Below are positions 51,751 to 58,999 of a stretch of DNA of 58,999 bases, in pieces. A model generated the notes under the pieces. It saw only the letters and a program-made list of their open reading frames with translations, had not been told where the DNA came from and did not search any database. Both the position numbers and the translations under genes were made by a program. Position 1 is the first letter of the stretch. Each line of letters begins with the position of its first letter. The stretch spans positions 47,644 to 106,642 of the forward strand of contig JAGWBX010000052.1 of assembly GCA_021295655.1 (NCBI GenBank), given 5' to 3'. The DNA is from Candidatus Latescibacterota bacterium (lineage in GTDB: Bacteria > Latescibacterota > UBA2968 > GCA-2709665).

Positions 51751-54137
51751 ATTTGCAGTTTTCCGTGCGATTCTGTGGGATCCAATCTTCCAGCCGGCGA
51801 AATCTCAAACTCGTCGAACCAGAACTGGTGTCCTTTTTTCGCGTTCCCATGCGTATAGAACCGGAAACGGCGAAGATAACGCACCTCCCCGATCTGTTCC
51901 CGAATCGTCCTTACGTCCAGTATTGCTACGTGCCATCGGCCGTCGTCCCTCAATATACAAGTGTCCGTGTCCGGATACGGTCCGGCGTCGCGTGACGGAG
52001 TACCGCCCGCGATCACGACCCCCTCGCCGTACGCCTTCGCGGGAAACGCCTGAAGCCACAGCCCTACCGGCGCCCCCTTCGGAATCCGGTAGGCAAACCG
52101 GACGAACGGATACGCGTCGATACCCCATTCCCCGGGAGCGAGACTGCAGCCCAGGTCGGAACCGTCCGCCTCCGCGAACAGCCGAACGCATCTGCCACCC
52201 CCGAATCCGTCCGAGACGAATTCGTGTCCCGTCAGCCGGTTTCCCCGGTAGATCTTGAACAGATATCCCCATTCCAGCGTCGTCGCTTCTTCGAAATCGA
52301 CCGTGAGCATCGGCGCAAAGGGATCAACCGGCTGTTTCACCTTAACAAAGATCACGTCCGCGCCCTCATCGCCGTCCTCATACCGCACCCGTACCCGCAC
52401 GGGAAAGCGCCCGCATTCCGGGTAGACATGTACCGCTTCGCACGCCTCTGCGGTCTCCCCGTCGCCGAAGTCCCACCGGACGGACGCGACGGTTTTGCCC
52501 GCCGGCTCGACGCAAAACCTCACTTCCCGACCCGGTTCGGTGTCAACCGGTTCGGCCCTTGCAATCCCTCGACCGGATCCCGGCAGGCCGTGTTCGAATG
52601 CGCCGATGTCCGGCGCTTCCCCGCGCCAGGGCAGGCTGACCGGCGCCCCGGCGTCCCATTCCATCTCGCGGTCCAGAACGAGCAGGTCCGGCTGATAGTA
52701 GTTGAGCAGGACTTTCTCGATACGGGCAATCCGGTCTGCCGTACCTATGGCGACTCTGTCGCCCTTCTCACGTTCAATGCCGAACCCGTCGTAGAAGTAC
52801 CTGCCGTCGTCCACCGGAACTTCCCGGCCCTTCCCGCCCCGTCTCGTCACCGTCAGCGCACGTCCCGCATCGATGCACGGACTGCCGGGACCAAGACGAA
52901 AATCGCGTTTTTCCGAATCCACAAAGCCGGGATCCACGTCCAGGTTATCCTCGAATTCCCGCCAGTGCCCCCTCACGACCGACTTCCTGTTGGCCTCGTC
53001 CACCGTCTGGACCCGCTCGCCGTACCCCTCAACCCGCTGCCCGGCCTCCGTACCCCGAAACACGTTGTTCAAGAACAGGTTGTCGCCCGCAATCCCGGCG
53101 CCCCTTGCGATCTGGACGTTGCCCCCGTACTTGTCATTCATAAAAAAGATATTGTTGACGAACACATTCGAGCTCACGTTGACCCCGGTGATCTCCCACC
53201 CGTACCCGAGGTTGTCCGCAATCGTATTGTGGTACACCCTGGAATTGACAAACCGGAACGGATCGCGCACGTGGTAGTTTACCGGCACGTAGCTCGATGA
53301 ATTGAGCGGCGTATGCCGGTTGCCGTAGACCCGGTTGAAACGAATGATGCCGTCGATCAACAGATTCTTCGCGCGGCTGTCCGCCGAATGCGCGCTGTCG
53401 AGCGCCTCGGTAACGATATTCCCCTCGACCAGGACCCTCCCGGACGCCCAGAATTCGTAGTTGCGCCCCCAGGGGTTGTGGAAACAATTCGACCGAACGA
53501 CGAGATTGTTCGTCATGGAGATCTGCAGCGGGCAGTGCCCGACCCGCGCGAACGCGTTCCCCTCGATCAACACGTACGTACACTCGACCACCTGGCACAT
53601 ATTGCCGCCAACGCGGTCCTTGCGAAATACGTTGTCGATAAGCCGCACGTGCGTGCACCCGGTCAGCACGAAAGGCGTTGCGTTACCGGCCTTCTCCATA
53701 TGACAGCCACTTACGGCAAGCCGGTCGCATCCGTCGGCCCGCAGCCAGCGCCCGTCCCCGGGCGCGATCCGGAAGTCCTCGATTCGGATATTGTGCTTCT
53801 CCTGAAGATCCACCGCCAGCCGCATTTCGCCCCCGCCAACGAGCACGGCCCGGTGCCGGACTTCAGACCGGCACCGGATGGGAGCATCCGGCTCTCCTGT
53901 GTGCTCCGGCGCGATCGTGCCCTCGTAGACCCCCGGCAGGAAGACCAGGGTATCCCCCGGTGTCAATGCGCCGTTTGCGCGCCCGCTGCTTCTCCAGGGT
54001 GACGAGCGCCCGCCGGACCCCGAGTCGTCGCCATCCGGCGACAGGTAGAACACCGCGCCCAGGCAGGGCAGGACGAGTGGTAATGCCAAAAAGACCACGT
54101 CCACAAACGTAGCGCCCAAATCGAAGATACACAGCAT
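51747..54137 (-). CDS. Secreted protein with parallel beta-helix, PKD and C-terminal carbohydrate-binding-like domains
   Basis: The 796-residue product starts with a hydrophobic signal segment (VDVVFLALPLVLPCLGAVFY). Residues ~35-450 form a right-handed beta-helix with a DUF1565-like opening (FYLSPDGDDSGSGG), units such as NLVVRSNCFHNPWGRNYEF and the closing signatures SPCIDAGRA and PDIGAFEHG. A PKD domain follows (~545-625: VRWDFGDGET, EAVHVYPECGRFPV). The last ~150 residues look like a jelly-roll binding module (FVRFAYRIPKGAPVGLWLQA). It is translationally coupled to the downstream membrane protein. It probably binds or cleaves an acidic polysaccharide outside the cell; no catalytic residues are certain. 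Confidence 0.85.
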   Translation of the reverse strand: MLCIFDLGATFVDVVFLALPLVLPCLGAVFYLSPDGDDSGSGGRSSPWRSSGRANGALTPGDTLVFLPGVYEGTIAPEHTGEPDAPIRCRSEVRHRAVLVGGGEMRLAVDLQEKHNIRIEDFRIAPGDGRWLRADGCDRLAVSGCHMEKAGNATPFVLTGCTHVRLIDNVFRKDRVGGNMCQVVECTYVLIEGNAFARVGHCPLQISMTNNLVVRSNCFHNPWGRNYEFWASGRVLVEGNIVTEALDSAHSADSRAKNLLIDGIIRFNRVYGNRHTPLNSSSYVPVNYHVRDPFRFVNSRVYHNTIADNLGYGWEITGVNVSSNVFVNNIFFMNDKYGGNVQIARGAGIAGDNLFLNNVFRGTEAGQRVEGYGERVQTVDEANRKSVVRGHWREFEDNLDVDPGFVDSEKRDFRLGPGSPCIDAGRALTVTRRGGKGREVPVDDGRYFYDGFGIEREKGDRVAIGTADRIARIEKVLLNYYQPDLLVLDREMEWDAGAPVSLPWRGEAPDIGAFEHGLPGSGRGIARAEPVDTEPGREVRFCVEPAGKTVASVRWDFGDGETAEACEAVHVYPECGRFPVRVRVRYEDGDEGADVIFVKVKQPVDPFAPMLTVDFEEATTLEWGYLFKIYRGNRLTGHEFVSDGFGGGRCVRLFAEADGSDLGCSLAPGEWGIDAYPFVRFAYRIPKGAPVGLWLQAFPAKAYGEGVVIAGGTPSRDAGPYPDTDTCILRDDGRWHVAILDVRTIREQIGEVRYLRRFRFYTHGNAKKGHQFWFDEFEISPAGRLDPTESHGKLQI

Positions 54138-54174
54138 ATGGATGTCCCCTTACCGTTGCGCGAACGACTCAGGC

Positions 54175-55050
54175 CTATTCGCCGGTCACACTCTCGCGGC
54201 GTTCTTCTTCTTCCATCAGCGCCACGAGGCTGGGCCGCCTGCTGGCGTAAGGGGGCTCCATCAGTGCGCGCTGCAACGGCGTCAGCTCGTCCTTGAACGA
54301 CTCGTAACCCGCCGGGTGGATGGCCGGCCCGGACCCGAACACCATATCTCCCGCGCCGTAGCGGTACAGCAGCGTTCTGCGTTCGTGGGACGCCGTCCAG
54401 GGAAACGTGCCGTGGGTGAGCGCTTCGGTGAAGATCAGCGCCGATCCCGCCTTCATCGGAAGATGTTTGAACCACTCGGGGTGGGCATCCAGGCGACGAA
54501 CGTCACCCGGGCAGGGATAGTTCGCCCTGTGGCTGCCGGGAATACACGCGAATCCCCCGTCGCCCGGACCGATATCCGTCAGCTGGTAGCAGACGGCCAT
54601 CAGCCCGTTCCACATCCGCCCGTCCTGGAATTCGTAGTAATAAGGCCCCCTCGGCGTGCCGCCGCCGTGAAACAGAAAACCCTCCGCGCCGGCCGTCATG
54701 CTGATTCCGTTCGCGTTGCCGTAGCGAAACCCGTCCCCGATCAGTTCCAGCATATAACGCATCGTCCGGGGAAGGGTCAACAGGTCACGGAAGGGTTCAC
54801 ACCAGGGTTTCGGCCAGTTCAAAATGTCCATGATATCACCGCGGCCGTGCGTGCCTTTCAACAGCGGCGCGGCCTTGCCCCCATGCTGTTTTGCGGCGCC
54901 GGACAGTAACAACTCGCCCTTCCGGATGTGGACCTGATCCGGGTTGCGGTCGATCGCCTCGTTCAGCGCCGCCACCTCGTCCGGCGTCAATATGTCCTCG
55001 ACCACAATGTACCCGTTCACGTCGAAATGATATCGCTCATAGACGTCCAT
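54175..55050 (-). CDS. Phytanoyl-CoA dioxygenase-like protein with a changed iron-ligand motif
   Basis: The 291-residue protein has the PhyH fold: a strand-helix opening FDVNGYIVVEDILTPDEVAA, the proximal iron-ligand region FLFHGGGTPRGP, the core strand LTDIGPGDGGFACIPGSHR, the distal ligand EALTHGTFPW (His213) and Arg224/225 in RRTLLYRY for 2-oxoglutarate. At the proximal site the normal HxD reads His128-Gly129-Gly130, so the carboxylate ligand is absent. This may be a halogenase-like site, a site with a different ligand, or a family quirk. No HEAT repeats are fused here, unlike at 4509-5879. It sits upstream of the beta-helix/PKD gene on the same strand with a 37-base gap and is probably co-transcribed. 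Confidence 0.85.
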   Translation of the reverse strand: MDVYERYHFDVNGYIVVEDILTPDEVAALNEAIDRNPDQVHIRKGELLLSGAAKQHGGKAAPLLKGTHGRGDIMDILNWPKPWCEPFRDLLTLPRTMRYMLELIGDGFRYGNANGISMTAGAEGFLFHGGGTPRGPYYYEFQDGRMWNGLMAVCYQLTDIGPGDGGFACIPGSHRANYPCPGDVRRLDAHPEWFKHLPMKAGSALIFTEALTHGTFPWTASHERRTLLYRYGAGDMVFGSGPAIHPAGYESFKDELTPLQRALMEPPYASRRPSLVALMEEEERRESVTGE

Positions 55051-55210
55051 ACGTCCCTCCGTGAAAGTTCTGCAGCAGTTCGATGTACCCCTGGTTAATC
55101 CCCAAATCCGTCACGATCCTGCGACCCGAAAGAGATTGGCGAGCAAACGTCGAGCGGGTAGCTTCGGCAGGCCACTTCTAAAAGCTGAGGATGCACATTT
55201 CAACAAGCGC

Positions 55211-58200
55211 CTACGGTTCGATGCGCCGGACTTCGCTTCCGCAGGTCAGGAGCACCCCTGCGCCGTCAGTGTCCGCGATGGCGCACGGTCCCGGCAACCT
55301 GCCGATTGTCCGGCCGCTCCCGGACGCGCCCACCGCACTGAGCTTGCCCGCGTCGTCGATGACGAGCGTTTCGTCTCCAAACGGCGCCAGGTGGCGGATG
55401 CCCTGCTCGAAGAGACGGTGCCAGACTGGATTCCCGTCCGGTCCGTAACACAACAGGAATCCCTGGCTCGTGCCGGCGATCACACGGCGATCGGTTCCGG
55501 GGAACCGGATACCCGTGACACGCCCGCCCAGCCGCTTCACCCAGCGCCTCTCCCACTCCCCTTCCGCAGTTCCTGCCCCGGTTCGCGCCGCAGCCGATGA
55601 AATGCCGCCCGCCGGTTTTGTCAAACGCCAGCGCCGTGAGGATGCTCGTCCACCCCTCCACGTCGAGGTGCGCCTGAAATTTTCCGTTAGGGTCCAGAAT
55701 GCGGCATTTCGACGTATCGCTGAGCACCTCGCCCCCGGCGATGATTTCCGGTTCGCCGCACCCGTTCACGTCGGCCACCCGAATGCGGCCGGGCACCCCC
55801 TCGTTGTACCGCCGGCGCCATTGTTCCCGGCCCGAACCGTCGAAACCCCGGATCTGGATGTCGCCGCAACCCACGGCAAAGAAGGCCTCCCCCTCGAAGA
55901 TCCCACCCTCCACCTGTACTGGGGCCGGTGTGGGCAGTTCCCACCATGGCCACGGACACGGCTCCCGCTCGATGTCCGTCTGCCATATCCGGCGGCCCCC
56001 CGCATCCAGTCCAGTCAGCCTGCTCTCACCGTGACCGACCGCCAGAAACGTCGCCTGTCCCTCCGCAGCGCCAATATCGTACACGGGACCGTCCAGATCC
56101 GCGGACCAGACCGGCCGACGTGCCGGATCGAGGAAGGTTACCACGCCTCTCTCGGAGCCCAAGACCAAAGATCCATCGCCAAGCAGGCGCATCGCGCGAA
56201 TTCGGTCCCCGGCGTCAAACACCCGGGCGGCATCCGAATGGCCCGAACGGCCTTCACCGGAGAGTTGCGTCGCCGCGGGCGGCCGCACCGGCAGCGCGTC
56301 AATGCGCCGCGACGTTTCGTCAGCCAAAAGGCGGATCTCGTCTTCCGACTCATGAATGTGGACCTGGGATTCTCCCGGGCCGCACACCTGCGCGACGTGT
56401 GTCAGACGCACGCCCTCACCGGCTTCCAGGTAGACGGCGCGCCGCGCCACAAGCGTCGATAGGACGACGTCGTCGGCATGGTACCGTTCTCTCCATAGGT
56501 CCTGATCCAACGGATTCTTATAACGCAGATGGACGGGATCTTCCACGACCGACAGGTCTCGATCCGGAACGTGACATCTCCGGCGGACGGGCTCCGCCTC
56601 GTGCACCTCGCCTCGCGCCCGTCCAAATCAAGGTGTGCAGGGGTCCGGAAGCGGGCTTCCACCGCATAATCGCCCGCCTGTTTCGCGATAACGGTATCGT
56701 TGAAGACCACGCAGGTTCCCGGAAACAGGTGGATCTCGCGCACCCAGTCCGCACCCGCGTAATCCTTCAACCGGATCCGCAGGTACACGTTTCCCTCCCC
56801 GTCGGTCTCGTTCGCCTCCAGAACCGCGAATCCTGGAATCTCACCGAATTCACCGTCCCTTGCAACCGTCACGGCCGACATGTGCTCGGGCGCGGAGTGC
56901 ACGAAGCTGTCCTCCTGCACGATCAGAGAGAGACCCAGCCGGGCATAGTCCAGAATGCCGCCGGCGTCGTCGTAAGAATGGCTGCCGCCGCCAAGACCGT
57001 CAATCAGGAGAAAGTCGTCATTGGGCTCCCAGCCCGTACGGACGGACAGTTTGTCGAAACAATGGTCAATCGGCGCCGATGGGGGCGTGGTCACCACGCC
57101 CGGCGCACCCCGGGGGTCCCGCTCCCAGGAATGGTAGAGAAGCGGGTCAACAGGTACAACGGTCACACCCGTGCGGTCGTCCGGCACGTTGGGGGCCACG
57201 CCCGCGTCGAATGCCCGCGGCAGCGACGTCAGGCTGACCAGGCGGCGCTCCGGCGGCGCGAGGTCATGAACGAATCCGTACCGGCCGTCATTGTAATAGG
57301 CCGCCGCCGCCCGCAGGCTCGGCCCGGGGAACTGGCGGTTCAGGTCGCTGTCTCCCGCCGACGGAAGCCATCCCTCGTTATTCACCACGGCCATTGCCGC
57401 ATCCGCGGCCTGTCTGGCGCCGCCCTCCTCGAAGTATGCGTGTTCCGGGTCGTTGAGTCCGTATTCCACCATCACCGGTTGCGACATCCACCATCCATGG
57501 CAGAGCCCGTCGCACAGCGGTTTCCAGGACGTGCCGTAGGGAGCATACGCCCTCCGGGCGGCATGCTCCCACTGCTCCGGACCGGGAAGTTCGGGGAAAT
57601 ACGTCCGGAAATAGGCCGCCGCACAGGTCAACGCCAGGGCCGGGATGAGTTCGTGGTTCTGCCTGGGAACGTGCATGCTCACCACGCGGGGACAATGCGC
57701 AACGTGATGCCAACCCTCCGCGCTCTCGGCCCAGCCGTAGATGAAGCGGGTGATGGCGAGACGTTCCGCCTGGCTGAAGAGATCCATATGTTCAACCAGC
57801 CGCCAGGGCTGAAGGCGGCTCAGGCTATAGAGATGGGCCTGGACGATTTTTTCGGACTTCTCGTACCCGCTCTCGACAACCGCATCCCACGCGCGACGGT
57901 ATTCCTCCCCGAGTTCAGGGTCTCCCGTCAGATAGTAGAGATACCCTTTCAGGTCTCCCTGCATCGTATTCGCGATCTGCCACGCCGTGGGTAGAAGCGG
58001 CTCCTCCCGGACCTGCGCCACCTCGTGCGCGGACATCGGCAGCCGCGTGACTTCAAGGTCCGTCAGGTGTGGGATCGGATCGTCCAGGCGCGAACGGAAC
58101 CGATCGGCCACCGCGTTTGCGCCGTCGGCGTCGCTGTATCCCACATGGATGATATTGTTGCCCGTCCCGAACGGGTCGCACAGCGTGCGGAGTTCATAAC

Positions 58201-58495
58201 CGCCCGGGCCCGGGTACCACAGATCCGTCACACACAGGAAGCGGAAGTAGAGTTCGCGCACGCAACGGCTGTCCGCCAGGTTGCCGACGACGATCACCGG
58301 GCCGTCAGCCCCCGTCAGCACGTCGGCGGGCGGGTCCTCCAGAAGTTCGGCGCGTGCGTTCCTCTCCCGCAACGCCCGGTGGATGCGTCCCGCCGCCGTC
58401 CGGCCATGCCCCGATCTGGGCGCCGCAACCAGCACCCGGGTCGCAGTGTGCAAATGCGTTTCCGGTTCAAGCGGACGCGGACGTTCGATTTGCAT
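55211..58495 (-). pseudogene. Heparinase-like-propeller fusion with two compensating frameshifts
   Basis: A GGAGGAGGG box lies before ATG 58495. The N-terminal two-thirds is a heparinase-like protein: GGYELRTLCDPFGTGNNII, the toroid motif VPRQNHELIPALALT and GLGGGSHSYDDAGGILDYAR. At about 56540-56600 the frame must change (from the frame ending near FRIET to the frame with DLSVVEDPVHLRYKNPL), and at about 55570-55610 it changes back to the first frame (TAEGEWERRWVKRLGGRVTG). The joined product would be near 1095 residues with a propeller in its last ~330, close to the 1125 of the intact paralogue at 40045-43422. It may be a genuine pseudogene or two sequencing/assembly indels. Confidence 0.78.
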
Positions 58496-58526
58496 TGCCG
58501 ATCCCTCCTCCAGGTTCTGTCTCGCG

Positions 58527-58999
58527 CTATGCGAAGCACTCGACCGTTCCGTCCTGCCTGCCCACGAATATCCCGTGCTCCGGATCAGCAGCAGCCGCGG
58601 TGGCCGCGGCGCCTCCGCCAGACCACCCGATCTCGCCATTGTCTTCCAACGCCACCACCCTGCCATCTCCCAGGGCTACCAGGCAACCACCTGCCTCCCC
58701 TGGCGATAGGCCGATCACCGGCGCAGCCAGAAAACGATGCCATATCCGGCGACCATCCGCCTGGAAACACTGTACGTAACCGTTCGATGCGCCCGCGTGG
58801 ACGCGCCCGTCAGCGAACGCCACGGACAGCACCGCGCCGCCCAGGTCCGCATCCCACAGCACGTTGCCATCACTGCCATAGACAATCAACTGCCTGTGGT
58901 TCGTGTCCACGCCGCTGAGCACCTCGTCCAGACCATCCCCGTTCAGGTCGGCTGCGCGAAGGCATTTCGACCACGAGGGGATCGACCAGCTCATGATAT
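58527..58999 (-). CDS. C-terminal propeller part of another protein, cut by the window edge
   Basis: The stop is at 58527 and the frame stays open to the right edge, so this is the end of a longer protein; an internal ATG at 58994 is not a start I trust. The visible 157 residues are propeller blades: AADLNGDGLDEVLSGVD, LIVYGSDGNVLWDADLGG, GYVQCFQADGRRIWHRFL and the closing HGIFVGRQDGTVECFA. They match the propeller ends of 40045-43422 and 55211-58495, so it is probably the C-terminus of a fourth heparinase-propeller-type protein. Its stop is 31 bases from the next gene's start. Confidence 0.82.
   Translation of the reverse strand, partial: IMSWSIPSWSKCLRAADLNGDGLDEVLSGVDTNHRQLIVYGSDGNVLWDADLGGAVLSVAFADGRVHAGASNGYVQCFQADGRRIWHRFLAAPVIGLSPGEAGGCLVALGDGRVVALEDNGEIGWSGGGAAATAAAADPEHGIFVGRQDGTVECFA

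Noticed and set aside
55928..57994. 688-codon plus-strand open frame opposite the frameshifted heparinase-like gene
   Set aside because: I considered whether it might be the real gene because the minus strand is frameshifted, but the minus-strand pieces match an intact paralogue and this frame has no motif.

Overview
The window reads as chromosomal DNA from an uncultivated, GC-rich, Gram-negative-type bacterium that degrades polysaccharides. It carries lipoproteins with lipoboxes, secreted parallel beta-helix proteins, four TPR proteins with GWxTD-type domains, a 14-blade WD40 protein ending in a dockerin-like calcium module, phytanoyl-CoA-dioxygenase-like oxygenases, heparinase-like proteins fused to beta-propellers, and three paralogues resembling the DUF6784/DUF6785 membrane family. 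That mix is most familiar from Latescibacterota and, less so, Poribacteria or Planctomycetota. This is an inference from gene content; no rRNA, tRNA or ribosomal protein gene is present to settle it. No CRISPR array, tRNA or intact transposase gene was seen.

Layout. (1) 1-1750: an AT-richer island on the minus strand with a ParB-like protein and, coupled by a GTGA overlap, the first 100 codons of an unrecognised protein running off the left edge. (2) 1803-4119: tandem duplicate beta-helix lipoprotein genes, the second broken by an in-frame TAA. (3) 4509-5879: a PhyH-like oxygenase fused to HEAT repeats. (4) 6246-13319, plus strand: ECF sigma factor, zinc-finger anti-sigma factor and two large TPR/GWxTD proteins, then the WD40-dockerin protein (13470-15539) and a GNAT fused to a very large C-terminal region (15721-18870). 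(5) 18907-24330, minus strand: a GntR regulator, an ABC ATPase and three tandem paralogous membrane proteins, laid out like a YtrA-regulated export operon. (6) 24775-30442, plus strand: an enolase-superfamily enzyme and two more GWxTD proteins, the last bracketed by two copies of a small element with terminal inverted repeats. (7) 30786-58999, almost all minus strand: a polysaccharide/uronate locus with three DUF6785-like membrane proteins, a nitrilase-superfamily hydrolase, a UxuA-like mannonate dehydratase, several heparinase-like proteins, a sugar ABC transporter, a secreted beta-helix/PKD protein and a second PhyH-like protein.

How the genes may work together. In region 7, secreted or surface proteins would cut an acidic polysaccharide, the ABC transporter and perhaps the DUF6785-like proteins would import fragments, the heparinase-like proteins would finish depolymerisation, and the UxuA-like enzyme (possibly with the enolase-superfamily enzyme) would feed uronates into central metabolism. 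The sigma/anti-sigma pair at 6246-7297 probably controls at least the GWxTD gene directly downstream.

Signs of decay or change are unusually clear: one nonsense mutation, one heparinase-propeller gene with two compensating frameshifts about 1 kb apart, and one heparinase paralogue that seems to have lost its propeller but kept a last-blade remnant. Each should be checked against reads before being taken as biology.
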